A stretch of 64,000 nucleotides of DNA from Candidatus Zipacnadia bacterium (GCA_029821735.1 JALGSU010000005.1:62001-126000); one strand, 5' to 3'. Positions 26,909 through 37,545 are shown, counted from the first letter of the stretch. Notes: a model not told the origin generated them from the sequence alone. A program made the numbers and translations.

Positions 26909-29900
26909 ATGCGTTACGCGGCTATCGGAGCGTGCTTGCTCATGTCCATCGCGGCTTCGGCTCAAGACCTGCCCGACCCCTTGCTACGCGTCGACGAACC
27001 GGTGATTGGCCCGGCGCCTGTACCGGTCATGGAGCAGGTCTTCTGGGTGCAATGCAAGCTCGACCCCGCCATCAAGGTGCAGGTGGCGGCGCCGGAGGGC
27101 GTGACGCTGCTGGACCGCACGAAGCCCGGCACGCCGGGACTGGCCAGGGCTGGCTATTCGCGCCTGTACTTCCGGTCAAGCGGCGGCGTGGCTGATGGCC
27201 AGATCGTCATCACGCCCGCAACCGGCGCGCCGATCACCGTTCCCCTGACGGTGCGCACGTACCGCGAGGACATCGAGGAGCAGATCACGGTCGTGCCCGG
27301 CGTGGATCCGTCGGTGCGCAAGGGCGGTCGCGCCTACTATACCGACGAGATGGTCGAAATTGCGCTGGCGAACCTTGAGCGCGACCCGGGCCTCGCAGGC
27401 GACATGCACCGCAAGGTCCGCTACGACACGATGACCGACAATGAGATCTTCGCGTCGCTGCCCTCGTGGAATGTGCCGCGCGACTGCTACAGCAACTTCC
27501 CCTGCCCCGTCTGCGGCGAGAAGATATTCGCCGAGAGCGGCTTCTACCCGTGGAGCCCGACCTTCGAGGCGCGCTTCAAGTGCAAGTGCCCCGAGTGCGG
27601 CGGGCTCTTCCCCACCAACAACTGGCTGGCGGATGACTTCACGTCTGGCGACTACCCCGACGACGGCTGGGGGTTCGACATCGCCGACAACGGTGACAGG
27701 ACCGACTTCGCCGCCTGGATCGGCTACTGGAACCATCACAGCCTGTGGCAGATGCTCGGCGCCGAGCTGCGACGGCTTTCGCACCGCTACCTGCTGGAGG
27801 GCGACGAGGAAGCGGCCCATCGCCTCGGTGTGCTGCTCGCGCGCATGGCGTATGTCTACCCGGGTATGAACATGCGTTGGCAGCAGGTCGACGATGGTTA
27901 CATCCGCCCCGGGCGACTGCTGCTGGACGGCAACTGGGAGCGCACGCAGGTCCTCGTGCCCGCGTGCAAGGCATACGACGCCATCTGGGACTACCTCGGC
28001 AACGACCAGGCGCTGGCCGACTTCCTGCACGCGAAGGACGAGAGCATCACCTCGCCCGATGACGTGCGCGCCCTGATCGACACCTACCTCGTTCAGGTCT
28101 TCGGTTGGGACTGGCTGCGGCGCGAACTTTCGGGCGGGAACATGGGCGCACGGGAGACCGACCTGGCCTACATGGCCGTGTGCGCCGACATGGGCCCGAT
28201 CAGCGACCGGTGGATTGAGGAACTCTTCACCCACGCCTACAGCTCGGGGCTGAACAAGGGCGGCTTCGATGACGAGACCCTCATCAACACCATGACGCGC
28301 GAGGGTCCGGTCTGGATAGCCGCGCTCGGATATGCGTACGGGTATGTGGACTCGAAGTCGAACATGGCCGAGATTCTGTCGCGGGTGGAGTCGGAGAAGT
28401 GGGCCGCGCGCTGCAACCTGTATGACGAGACGCTCTATCCGAAGTGGCGCTCGGAGTTCGACACCTGGCAGCGCATGACCGTCGCCGGGAAGTTCGGTCC
28501 GAACTACGGCGACTCGGGTGCGCCGCCCGGATCGGTCTACCCACAGGGGATCGTGCGCTATCTCCGCCGCTACTACGTCCGCGCCTGGCGACGCTGGCCC
28601 ACCGACGATATCGCGCAGGCGCTTCAGCGCGCAGGCGACCCCGTCATCGGTCTCTTCGAGCCGTGGGTCTGGGACGATATAGTGGCCCAGGCGGAGGCGG
28701 CGGGCCCGGAACCGGCACTGGAGAGCAGGGTCCTGGACGGACTGGGATTCGTCTTCCTGGAGTCGCGCGCGGGTGCTGAGGAGATCAATGAGCGGGCGGG
28801 CCTCGCGCTGCGCTACGGGTACGGTCGCGGCCACCATCACTCCGACAACCTGAACATCGAGATGTGGGCCCATGGGCTGAACCTGACCCCTGAACTTGGC
28901 TACCCATGCTGGGCGCACCCACTGGGCGCCACCGACCACACTGCCCACCACTGCACCGGGATGATCGACTACGCGCGGCAGTATCAGGGGCCGATTGCGC
29001 ACGGCACGCTGGAGATGTTGCGGGCGCCCCCGAGGCGTCGTTCGCTGACGTGTCGGCCGAGCCAAACGGCTTCCCGAACCGTGCGTACCGCCGGGCGGTC
29101 TGTCTCGGAGATGGTCCGGACGGGAACGTCTACCTGCTCGACATCATGCGCATGGCCGGAGGGACGACACGCACCTGGTCATTCCACGGGCCAGAGCAGG
29201 AGGCTTTCACGAGCAGCCTGAGCTTCGGCGCCATCGAAGCCGAGCCGCTGCCGATCATGAGCAATCGAGGCAAGCTTAAGCCCAACATCCTGCAAGTGCA
29301 GCGCGCCTCCACCGACGGTGACGCCTGGGCCGACTGGGACTACCGCGACCAGGATCTGCACATGCGCGTGGACCTGCTGGGCGAGGCGGGACGCCGGTAT
29401 CTCACAGCGACCTACGCGAAGACCGATGTGCCCGATATCCGCTTCCTCTTCGCCGAGGACGAGATCGAGGACGCCGCCAGCGAGTTCATCACCGTCTGGC
29501 AGCCCTACGCCGACGCGCCCTTCATCGAGCGCATCGAGCGTCTGCCGGTTGCGGGCTGGTCGGGCGAGGGCGAGTATGGTCCGGTCGCGGTACGCGTGAC
29601 CATGGTCGGCGGCCAAGTGGATACGCTGATCTACTCCCCCGATCCGAATGTCGAACTGAGCGCCGGGGGCATCACGCTGAAGGGCAGCTTCGGCTACTGG
29701 TCGACACTTGATGGCGCGCCGCGTTGCGCGCATCTGGCAGGCGGCACACTGCTGACCGATGGCGACGCCGAACTGGCTCTTGACCAGCCTGCGACTGTCG
29801 CGACCATCACGGATGTCGATCTCACCGGGAACCTGATCACGCTGGACCAGAAGCTGCCGGTGGGCGACGCCCTCGCCGGGCGAATGATCTTCCTGTCGAG

Positions 29901-30306
29901 CGCCGACGGCAGGCACCGCACGGCCTACGAGATCGCCGAGGTCATGGAGCCGGGCGACGTGGTGCGCCTGCGCCACAACTCGATCATCTACCGCTCGCGG
30001 GTGGAGTCATTCGCGGACGATGGCAGCAACATGGTCTGCGAATTGCCGCTGGCGCTGGAAGCCGGGCGGGGCTTCAAGCCCGGGTATTATGACGGCGCGC
30101 TGATCACCGGCGAGGACCTGAAGGCTCGGTACCGCGTCGACCACATCGAGGGCGAGACGGTGTTCGCGGACCGCCCGCTGGATCCGGCCGATTTCCCGGA
30201 CGCCGGCGATGACGGCCGGATCGTGGTGAGCATCTTCGACCACGGTCCTGGCGACACGGCCGTGCTGCACGGCAACATGTTCCAGCGTTGGGATCAGGGG
30301 GAGTAA
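26909..30306 (+). CDS. Secreted heparinase II/III-family polysaccharide lyase (one frameshift)
   Basis: GGAGGT precedes the ATG and a signal peptide ends at A-S-A-Q (residue 19). About 704 codons are read in the first frame to near 29020; the protein then continues in another frame (G-A-P-E-A-S-F-A-D-V) to 30306, about 1,130 residues in all. A beta domain is followed by two C-P-x-C pairs near residues 200 and 230 (zinc-ribbon-like, common in this group), an alpha/alpha barrel with catalytic-region H-H-H-S-D-N-L near 640, and a C-terminal beta sandwich. Family enzymes cleave uronic-acid-containing polysaccharides by beta-elimination. The break is one missing base within 29020-29032, a C/G-rich run, so sequencing error or a real mutation are both possible. 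Confidence 0.8.
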
Positions 30307-30309
30307 GCG

Positions 30310-32445
30310 ATGAGTCAGGCGCCGCAGATTCTACCGACGCCCCTCGCGGCGAACTTCGTCGATGGTGCGCTCGGCCTCGGCGATCGCGTGACTCTCGCCG
30401 CTATCGGTGACGGTGCGGACGAGGTCGCGGAGTGGCTTGCGGGCGCGCTCCCGATGCCGTGCGAAGTGACCGGCGATCCCGCTGGGGCGCAGATCATCGT
30501 CGGCCTGCTGGACGCCCTGGAACCGCTCGATCTGGCGCCGAATTGCGCGCGCGAGTCGGTCGCATTCGCGTCGCCTCTCGGGGTCGAGCAGGGGTATGTT
30601 CTGCAGGTTGACGACGAGCGAGCGATCCTGTGCGCCCATACTGAGACTGGCCTGCGCCATGCGGCGGCGACGCTGATGCAACTGGTCAGCGGTGACGGCT
30701 CGGTCCCGTGCGGGCTGGTTGAGGACCGACCTGACTTCCGCTACCGGCTGGCCGACTGGCTGGTGAATGTCGAAGCGAATCGCTGGGGCTACGAGCGCGG
30801 CGATGGGCGGGACGCGCTCTTCGCCCGCATGTGCCGCAAGCTCGATCTCGCGGCGCGTCACAAGCTGAACGTGATCTGGTTCGACGGCTTCGGCTGGGAC
30901 CCCGACAGGCGACCCGGCTACGCGGAATTCGCTCGCGAGATGTCCCGGAGGGCACGCGCGCTCGGGATCAGGCTGGCCCACGGGGGCTATGGCGGTGGGT
31001 ACGGTTTCGCGTATCAGAAGTCGGGAATCTACGACGCGCCCTATCAGGGCAAGGTGTTCCGTAACCGGCGACCGTGGCCGGACGGGGAGATGTACGACTG
31101 CATCGGCCATCCCGGCTACGAGGCGTCGTGGAGCTGGGGCACGTGCCTGAGCAACGACGGGCTTCGCGACGAGAAGCTGGCGGAGATATCGCGGTTCGTG
31201 CGCGAATGCGAGCCGGGGTTGCTCTACGTGCACGACATCGACAGTGGCCTGTGGAGTTGGGCGGCGGCGGCGTGGGAGCGGCGCTGCGATGAGTGTCGGC
31301 GCCGCTGGCCGAACGACGACGCGGCCGCCGAGGACGGCATGGCGGGGGCCTATGCGGAATGGTTCCGGGCGCTGGTGGATGCGGTCAGCGCGGTGCGCAG
31401 CGATGACGGGGTCTACGACGGCGCGCGCGACTGCATCGTCGCCACGGTCGGTCCGGTCTATACCCATGCCGATGACACGGATGCTAACTGGGCTGGGTCG
31501 CTGCGCTACTTCGAGACCGTCTCGCGAATGGTGGGCCCCGCGCCGAACCTGCAGTTCGGCATCCGCGAGCAGTTCGCGTCCGATCACGAGCCGCATCTGC
31601 GCGTAGCGGAGTTGGCGGGGATGCTTGAACGCGTCGGCAACGGCCACGGAATTCTGGTCGCGTGCTTCGCGGGCGGGGACAGCTACTACAGCGACCAGCT
31701 CGTGGCGCCGTCAGCCACGCTGGCCCGCCACTTCGTCGGGGCCGACACCGCCTACATCGTGCACAGTGGCAGCGTTTCTGAGCCTGCACAACTGGTCGCC
31801 GCGGAGTATGAGTGGCGCGCCGATGCGCCGGGGGCCGCCGACCTCGCCACCGACCGTCAGGCGGGCCTGCGATTGTGGGAAGCGTCGCGCGATGGCAGCC
31901 TGCGTCCGGCAGAAGTCTACGGGCCCGGGGGAGTTATTGAGCGCGCCTGCGAGCGCATCTACGGAGCTGGAGCCGGGGCGCACATGTCCGAACTTTTCAG
32001 TTCAGGCGCTGGCGAGAGCGGGCCGGTGGCTACCATCTGGCGGACGATCACGACGGAGGTCGTGAAGTTGCGCGAGGGCTCGATCGAGGATTCGCTTGAA
32101 CGCGACACGTTCTGGTATGAACGTGCAGAGACCACCCGGCGGGCGCTTGAGCTCGTGGCCAATGCCCTGCAGACGGAGGGTCTGGCGCCGGAGGTGGCCG
32201 AGGACCTGCGCTGGCTGCGGGGGACGCTGGAGATCGGGGAGCAGTTCGCGGACGGCACAGGGATGACCTGCGAACTTCTCGCCAGTGGCTCGGAGGAGCT
32301 GAAGACGCAACTGCGCGCGCACTGGTCGACGCTCAGGCAGCGTATCGAGGCTGACTTCCCCACCGACTGGTTCGATCCGCTGGGCGGCGACGTAGGCTGC
32401 TGGCGCGTGACGATCGAGAGACTGGAGGCGTTGATTGACAAGTAG
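30310..32445 (+). CDS. GH20-like family glycosidase (beta-hexosaminidase-related)
   Basis: 711 residues, starting four bases after the heparinase stop and therefore in the same operon. Residues 1-130 read as the small alpha/beta domain that precedes GH20 catalytic barrels (I-I-V-G-L, G-Y-V-L-Q-V, G-L-R-H-A-A-A-T-L-M-Q-L). The barrel begins near R-P-D-F-R-Y-R with K-L-N-V-I-W-F and contains Y-V-H-D-I-D-S-G near 305 and a Cys pair (R-R-C-D-E-C-R-R-R-W) near 330. The canonical D-E catalytic pair of GH20 is not obvious, so the reaction is uncertain. No signal peptide: it would act on imported oligosaccharides, for example lyase products. Confidence 0.65.
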   Translation: MSQAPQILPTPLAANFVDGALGLGDRVTLAAIGDGADEVAEWLAGALPMPCEVTGDPAGAQIIVGLLDALEPLDLAPNCARESVAFASPLGVEQGYVLQVDDERAILCAHTETGLRHAAATLMQLVSGDGSVPCGLVEDRPDFRYRLADWLVNVEANRWGYERGDGRDALFARMCRKLDLAARHKLNVIWFDGFGWDPDRRPGYAEFAREMSRRARALGIRLAHGGYGGGYGFAYQKSGIYDAPYQGKVFRNRRPWPDGEMYDCIGHPGYEASWSWGTCLSNDGLRDEKLAEISRFVRECEPGLLYVHDIDSGLWSWAAAAWERRCDECRRRWPNDDAAAEDGMAGAYAEWFRALVDAVSAVRSDDGVYDGARDCIVATVGPVYTHADDTDANWAGSLRYFETVSRMVGPAPNLQFGIREQFASDHEPHLRVAELAGMLERVGNGHGILVACFAGGDSYYSDQLVAPSATLARHFVGADTAYIVHSGSVSEPAQLVAAEYEWRADAPGAADLATDRQAGLRLWEASRDGSLRPAEVYGPGGVIERACERIYGAGAGAHMSELFSSGAGESGPVATIWRTITTEVVKLREGSIEDSLERDTFWYERAETTRRALELVANALQTEGLAPEVAEDLRWLRGTLEIGEQFADGTGMTCELLASGSEELKTQLRAHWSTLRQRIEADFPTDWFDPLGGDVGCWRVTIERLEALIDK

Positions 32446-32466
32446 GGCAAGTGAGTAACGCCGAAT

Positions 32467-32490
32467 GGGGCCGGGCAAATGCCCGGCCCC
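32467..32490. terminator. Bidirectional hairpin terminator
   Basis: GGGGCCGGGC and GCCCGGCCCC form a perfect 10-bp stem around AAAT, followed on the plus strand by GTTTCG. It sits 21 bases after the GH20-like stop and 36 bases before the end of the convergent propeller gene, so it serves both. Confidence 0.7.
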
Positions 32491-32525
32491 GTTTCGTGTC
32501 AGTTTGCGCGAGGCGCCCGTGCAGA

Positions 32526-33755
32526 TCAGAGCCCCCGGATCATGTAGGCCTGAAGGATGCCGCTCTCGTCAGAGTTGAAGAAGGCCATGGTGCCGTCGGG
32601 CGACAGGAAGGGATGGATGTGCGAGTCCTTGTCGCATGTGGAGCGCGGGCAGAGGAGGTAGCGGAAATCGCTAAGGGCATCCTCGCCGGGCTCGCCGAGT
32701 TCGGCGACATGGATGGTTGCTTCCACGCCTTTCGGGCCGCCGTCGGAGACCATGCGCGTGCCGGCTATGTCGGTGGCGAAGTGGTAGAAGTGCGGGTCGG
32801 GGAAGCTGCGGCTCAGGTCGTTGCGCTTGCCCCCGGGAGTGGCGATGCCCACGTGTCCGGCATGCGGCGCAGCGAAGCCCTCGATGAGTTGGGCCTCGGC
32901 GGGCTGGCGGGTGCCGGTGCCGGTGATGGCCCACTCGCTCCGTCCTCGCCAGCACTGGTGCCCCTGGCAAAACTCGTTTCCGTCACGGCCCCAGGGCATG
33001 TTGCGGAAGTTGGTGCCATCGTCGCGGACGACGTGGATGTCAGCGCCGTCGCCGCCGGTCAGCTTGGTCACGTTTCCTCGCTTGTCGCCGTCGTTCCCGT
33101 GGTTCTCCTGGATCAAGATATCGTGACTGGCCTCGGGGTCCAGTGAGCGAGAGTATTGCGGGTGGATGTTGCACCAACTCGTGCCCTGCATGACGAGAGC
33201 GACGGTCGCGGCCTCGATGTCAAAGACCATCAACCCGTACGGCGCGCCCTCGGTGTGCCCATCGCCCATGAAACCGCCGGTCGCGATGCGCTTGCCGTCA
33301 GACGAGATGGTGGCAAGCGGATAGATGCGGCTGGGCCGGTAGTCCGTACCGGGCAGCGGCGAGTCGACTACGAGAAGTGTCTCACGCCCGGTGCCATCGA
33401 GGCGGACGCGCTTGAGCGAGAGTCGCCCGCCGCCGGTCACGGTCTCATCCTGGAAGTAGACCATCCATTGGCCGTCAGGGGTCACGCACGCGCCCCTGGC
33501 TCCGAGTTCGTCGGTCAGCGGGGAGAGGGCGCCGCCATTCTCGAGGTCGCAGAGGAGGTAGCGGTGCTCCGGATCGCTGCTGTCGGAGTTGTGGGCCGTT
33601 GCCGAACGGTGCACGACGAGGCGCTTTGAGTCGGGCGTGAAGATCTGCGCCTCCATGTAGAGATGCGTGCCCGGCACGCCGGTCTCGGTGGTGAGCTGGA
33701 AGACTTCGATTCCCTTGGCCGAGTTCTCGTCGAGCAAATCAGGGCGCGGCTTCAT
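32526..33755 (-). CDS. Oligogalacturonate lyase-like (PL22/TolB-type) beta-propeller protein
   Basis: 409 residues from ATG 33755 (GAGGGG upstream). The sequence has seven-bladed propeller repeats such as F-T-P-D-S-K-R-L, V-T-P-D-G-Q-W-M-V-Y-F, I-S-S-D-G-K-R-I-A and, at the end, H-I-H-P-F-L-S-P-D-G with F-F-N-S-D-E-S-G, which resembles the C-terminal metal-binding blade of oligogalacturonate lyases. H-Q-C-W-R-G near 285 and A-P-H-A-G-H-V-G near 320 add conserved histidines. PL22 enzymes cleave short uronate oligomers in the cytoplasm with manganese. No signal peptide, which agrees. Substrate assignment is tentative. Confidence 0.65.
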   Translation of the reverse strand: MKPRPDLLDENSAKGIEVFQLTTETGVPGTHLYMEAQIFTPDSKRLVVHRSATAHNSDSSDPEHRYLLCDLENGGALSPLTDELGARGACVTPDGQWMVYFQDETVTGGGRLSLKRVRLDGTGRETLLVVDSPLPGTDYRPSRIYPLATISSDGKRIATGGFMGDGHTEGAPYGLMVFDIEAATVALVMQGTSWCNIHPQYSRSLDPEASHDILIQENHGNDGDKRGNVTKLTGGDGADIHVVRDDGTNFRNMPWGRDGNEFCQGHQCWRGRSEWAITGTGTRQPAEAQLIEGFAAPHAGHVGIATPGGKRNDLSRSFPDPHFYHFATDIAGTRMVSDGGPKGVEATIHVAELGEPGEDALSDFRYLLCPRSTCDKDSHIHPFLSPDGTMAFFNSDESGILQAYMIRGL

Positions 33756-33820
33756 GGGTGTATCCCCTCTGGTGCATTGGTTGGTCAATCATAGCCTGTT
33801 GCTCTGCCCCACTCGCAGGA

Positions 33821-34618
33821 TCAGCAGGGCGCGGTCGGTGGCACGCCCGGGCGGACAAGGTCGCCAAGCACCTCGCTCAGCGGATCGCCGTCCTGACCCG
33901 ACAGCCCAACATGCAGGTGCTGGCGGAAGCCCTCACCATACTCCACGTGCGGCTCGCACAAGTCGCCCACCTGGGCGTTGAACTCGCGGCCGGAGATGAT
34001 GTAGGCGTCCTTGCCCTGCGACACGTCCAGCCAGTCTTTCTGCGACGCGTGTGTGCGCAGCATCTCGTCCTTGACATTCATCTTCTCGGTGACGTCAACC
34101 ACCAGCGACGGGCAGATGAAGTTGCGCAGTTGGTCGAGGTTGCCGAAAGGCTGGGCGTGGTAGAGGTAGCAGTCCTGGAAGGTGGGCGGCAGCGTCGGGC
34201 GGCTCAGCCAGTTGCGCATGCCCCGGCAGAAGCAGGCGGAGACCATCAGGCGCGAGGTGTTCTGGTGGTCCTCCATGTAGTCCTGCGGCGAATGAGTGAG
34301 GACGATGTTCGGCTTGATCTCACGCACGCGAGCGGTCGTCCGCCGCAGCAGATCGTCCTCGTAGTAGATCTCGATATCGTTCGCAAGACCGCGGTGGTAC
34401 TCTGCGCCGATCAACGACGCGGCCACGCGCGCTTCGTGTCCGCGAATGCGCACGACCTCTTCCTGAGTGTAGACGGCGGTTCCGCAGTTGCCGTTGCCGA
34501 TGGTCATCATGTGCAACTCGTAGCCTGCGTCGCCGAGCAATGCCAGCGTTCCCGCCATCATGAACTCAATATCATCTGGATGCGCCCCAACGGCCAATGC
34601 GACTTTCGTCTCTGACAT
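33821..34618 (-). CDS. PIG-L family deacetylase (LmbE-like)
   Basis: 265-266 residues; of two adjacent ATGs (34624 and 34618) the second has GGAG at nine bases. The metal-binding A-H-P-D-D motif is at about residue 13, followed by the paired H-S-P-Q-D-Y-M-E-D-H near 110. PIG-L enzymes are zinc-dependent hydrolases that remove N-acetyl groups from amino sugars or related conjugates. It is divergent from the tandem ceramidase-like genes with 192 bases between, and its 3' end is convergent with nothing but closely follows the propeller gene start. An N-acetylated sugar product of the cluster is a reasonable substrate, as inference. Confidence 0.85.
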   Translation of the reverse strand: MSETKVALAVGAHPDDIEFMMAGTLALLGDAGYELHMMTIGNGNCGTAVYTQEEVVRIRGHEARVAASLIGAEYHRGLANDIEIYYEDDLLRRTTARVREIKPNIVLTHSPQDYMEDHQNTSRLMVSACFCRGMRNWLSRPTLPPTFQDCYLYHAQPFGNLDQLRNFICPSLVVDVTEKMNVKDEMLRTHASQKDWLDVSQGKDAYIISGREFNAQVGDLCEPHVEYGEGFRQHLHVGLSGQDGDPLSEVLGDLVRPGVPPTAPC

Positions 34619-34810
34619 TGCCATCGACTCCAACCCGGCGGCCTGGGCGCCGCCTGTAGCATACGTGGTTCGGGCGGGGTATTCGATTCGCGAGGCGCAC
34701 TCTCCTCTAACCGGGGCATTGGTGCTTGCCGGGGAGGTGAATTCCTCTCGGCACGGAAAGGGCACGCGCTTCGCTGACGCAATAGATAATTTCACTGTCA
34801 GGAGATAGAG

Positions 34811-36136
34811 ATGAAGATCGGTTTTGCGGCACAGAACATCACCCCAAGCTGGGGCATGCGGCGTCCCGGAGGCATGGGCGAGAGTTACAGCACGTGGAAG
34901 CATGATGACTGCTGGGCGAGCGCAGCGGTCTTTGACGACGGCGACAGCCGGGTGGCCCTCGTGGGCGTGGACTCACTGTCGCTCAAGCTCTCGGTGTGCG
35001 AAGAGGCGCGCGCGATCATTGAGGAGGCCTGCGGCATCCCGGGCGACAACGTGATGTTCGGCGCCTCCCATACGCACGCCGCCGGGCCCTGCTGCAATCT
35101 ATTCATCACCGACGCTGACCCCGTCTACATCAAGCACATGGCCCGTCAGATGGCGACGGCGGTTATCAGCGCCGACCACCTGAAGCAGGACCTGATGCTC
35201 GGCGTCGGGATCGGCGAGTGCACGGGCGTCGCCCATCACCGCCGCTGGATTCTCACCGACGGGCGGCAGTGGAGCCACCCGCGAGCCATGCCGGAACTGA
35301 TGGACCACCCGCAGGGCGAACTCGACGAGTCAGTGAACGTGATCGGCGTCGCGGACGCGGACGGGAAGCTGCGGGGCGCGGTCGTAAACTTCACCTGCCA
35401 CGGAACCACGGGCATGGGCGCAGGCGGGATCTCTTCGGACTGGATCCACGCCATGCGCGCGGGCCTCAAGAGTCAGTATGGCGAGGACTTCGGCGTGGTC
35501 TTCATGCAGGGGGCGTGCGGGGACATCACGCAGGTTGACAACACACAGGAGTTGGATGTGCCGCAGTCGGGCCCGGTAGTCGCTACCGGTATCGGGCACG
35601 GCGTCGCGGGCGAGACTATCAAGCTGCTGTCGCGGATGAACTTCCACGAGAGCGCGCCGGTGGCGAGCGCTCGGCGGATGGTGCACCTCACGCCCCGTCA
35701 GCCCACCGACGAGCAACTCGCGTGGGCTCGCGAGCACATTGACAGCACCGAGGTGACGCCAAGCTGGTGGTCAAACGAGGGCTTCTGGGCGCGGAGCTGG
35801 ATCGAGCTGGATGAGCACAACAAGATCGAGCCGCAGGTCCCCTGCGAGTTGCAGGCGATCAGCATCGGGCGCACGGTCTACGCCGCCAACCCGGGCGAGT
35901 TTTTCTGCAGCCTGGGCAACGATATCAAGAAGCGCAGCCCGTTCAGCAACACTTTCATCGCCGAGTTGGCGAACGGCTGCATCGGCTACGTCCCGACCGA
36001 GGACGCGTATGAGGGCGGGTATGAATCGTCGATGTGCATGTCCTCGAAGATGGAGCCGGGCAACGGCGAGATCATTGTGGACGAGACGGTGGAGTTGCTG
36101 GAGAGCATGGACGTGCCGGAAGACGCGGCGGTGTAG
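34811..36136 (+). CDS. Neutral/alkaline ceramidase-like protein, copy 1
   Basis: 441 residues; AGGAGATAG ends two bases before the ATG. The N-terminus (K-I-G-F-A-A-Q-N-I-T-P) and the segments G-V-D-S-L-S, G-A-S-H-T-H-A-A-G-P near 93 and N-F-T-C-H-G-T-T near 197 match the N-terminal domain of neutral ceramidases, whose histidines bind zinc. Genuine ceramidases have about 700 residues and are secreted; this protein is shorter, lacks a signal peptide and lacks the C-terminal domain, so lipid amidase activity is not assured. Such short forms are common beside sugar-metabolism genes. It is followed by a clearly paralogous copy. Confidence 0.75.
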   Translation: MKIGFAAQNITPSWGMRRPGGMGESYSTWKHDDCWASAAVFDDGDSRVALVGVDSLSLKLSVCEEARAIIEEACGIPGDNVMFGASHTHAAGPCCNLFITDADPVYIKHMARQMATAVISADHLKQDLMLGVGIGECTGVAHHRRWILTDGRQWSHPRAMPELMDHPQGELDESVNVIGVADADGKLRGAVVNFTCHGTTGMGAGGISSDWIHAMRAGLKSQYGEDFGVVFMQGACGDITQVDNTQELDVPQSGPVVATGIGHGVAGETIKLLSRMNFHESAPVASARRMVHLTPRQPTDEQLAWAREHIDSTEVTPSWWSNEGFWARSWIELDEHNKIEPQVPCELQAISIGRTVYAANPGEFFCSLGNDIKKRSPFSNTFIAELANGCIGYVPTEDAYEGGYESSMCMSSKMEPGNGEIIVDETVELLESMDVPEDAAV

Positions 36137-36181
36137 CGGACTGACGCGCAGTTGCCAAGCCAAACCGAGGGAGATTTCACG

Positions 36182-37531
36182 ATGAAGATCGGATTCTCTG
36201 CAGCGAATATTACGCCGAGCTATGGCATGGAGCGGCCAGGCGGCACCGGCAAAGCCTACCACCAGGGCGTGCATGACGAGTGCTGGGCCAGCGCATGCGT
36301 TCTCGGTGAGGGCGCCGGCGCCATCGCGGTCGTCGGCCTCGATACACTGTCCGTGAAACGCTCCGTGGTGCTCGCAGCGCGCGAGATCATCACCGAAGCG
36401 ACCGGGATGCCCGGCGAGCACGTCATGGTCGGGGCGTCGCATACGCACTCGGGCGGGCCCGTCGTCGAGGGCGGCTTCGCGGCGGAGTCAAACGACGGCT
36501 ACCTCAAGCACGTCAGTCAGCAGATCGCGACGGCGGTCATCGACGCCAGCCGCCGCGCCGAAGACCTGCAGATCGGGATCGGCGTGGGTGAAGCGCCCGG
36601 GGTGGCGCACTACCGGCGCTGGTATCTGACCGATGGGACGATGTGGAGCCACCCGGCGAGCAGCAGGTTCGCTGACATGGACCGCCCGCATGGGGAACTC
36701 GACCCGTCAGTGGGCGTGGTCGGCGCGTCCGATGCCGAGGGCAACCTGAAGGGCTGTATCGTCAACTTCACGTGCCACGGGACGACCGGGCTGGGCATCG
36801 GCGGCACCGCGTCCTCGGACTGGATCCACTTCCTGCGCAAGACGCTCAAGGACGCGTTCGGGCCGGAGTTCGGCGTAGTGTTCGTCAACGGCGCGTGCGG
36901 CGATATTACGCAGGTGGACAACTCCATCGAGCCGGGCACGGCGTGGAGCGGGCCGCTGATGGCCCGTCGAGTGGGCATGACCGTAGCGGGCGAGGCCATG
37001 AAGGTGCTCGTGCAGATGCCATTCGTCGACAGCCTGCCGGTCGCCGGCAGGAACCAGGTCATCGGGCTCAAGCCCCACGAGATCACGCCGGAGATGCTGG
37101 AGTGGGCGAAGGCGCATCTGGAGAGCGACGCCCTGGTGGAGGGCCGCTGGTTCCCGGACAAGCTCTGGGCGCGCGAGTGGATCGAGATGGAGAAGCTCAA
37201 CAAGATCGAGCCGGAGATTCAGGCGGAAGTGCAGGCGCTGACCGTGGGCGAGGCAGCGTTCGTGTCGACGCCAGCGGAGTATTTCTGCGCGCTGGGCAAC
37301 GACATCAAGCGGCGCAGCAGGTTCCAGCCAACCTTCGTGGTGGAACTGGCGAACGGCTGCGTGGGATATGTGGGCACCAAGGACGCCTACCCGACCGACT
37401 TCATCCCGCGTGAGGACACGCCCTACACCGGCGGGTATGAGACCACGCCGGCACGGTCGAGCAAGTGCGCGCCGGGCTCGGGTGAGCAGATCGCCAACGC
37501 GATCGTCGAACTGGTCAATTCGATGGAGTGA
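36182..37531 (+). CDS. Neutral/alkaline ceramidase-like protein, copy 2
   Basis: 449 residues from ATG 36182 (GAGGGAGA upstream), 45 bases after copy 1. It shares most motifs with copy 1: K-I-G-F-S-A-A-N-I-T-P, G-L-D-T-L-S, G-A-S-H-T-H-S-G-G-P and N-F-T-C-H-G-T-T-G-L-G, and a nearly identical G-A-C-G-D-I-T-Q-V-D-N. Pairwise similarity is high along the full length, so the pair arose by tandem duplication. Copy 2 has an insertion with an E-D-T-P-Y-T-G-G segment near the C-terminus. Conservation of the zinc-binding histidines in both copies suggests both are active. Four bases overlap with a possible upstream start of the next gene. Confidence 0.75.
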   Translation: MKIGFSAANITPSYGMERPGGTGKAYHQGVHDECWASACVLGEGAGAIAVVGLDTLSVKRSVVLAAREIITEATGMPGEHVMVGASHTHSGGPVVEGGFAAESNDGYLKHVSQQIATAVIDASRRAEDLQIGIGVGEAPGVAHYRRWYLTDGTMWSHPASSRFADMDRPHGELDPSVGVVGASDAEGNLKGCIVNFTCHGTTGLGIGGTASSDWIHFLRKTLKDAFGPEFGVVFVNGACGDITQVDNSIEPGTAWSGPLMARRVGMTVAGEAMKVLVQMPFVDSLPVAGRNQVIGLKPHEITPEMLEWAKAHLESDALVEGRWFPDKLWAREWIEMEKLNKIEPEIQAEVQALTVGEAAFVSTPAEYFCALGNDIKRRSRFQPTFVVELANGCVGYVGTKDAYPTDFIPREDTPYTGGYETTPARSSKCAPGSGEQIANAIVELVNSME

Positions 37532-37545
37532 GGCGGGGAGTGAAT

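Noticed and set aside
27176..29065. A 629-codon minus-strand frame antisense to the heparinase gene
   Set aside because: The plus strand has the lyase motifs and ribosome site; the antisense frame lacks recognisable structure.
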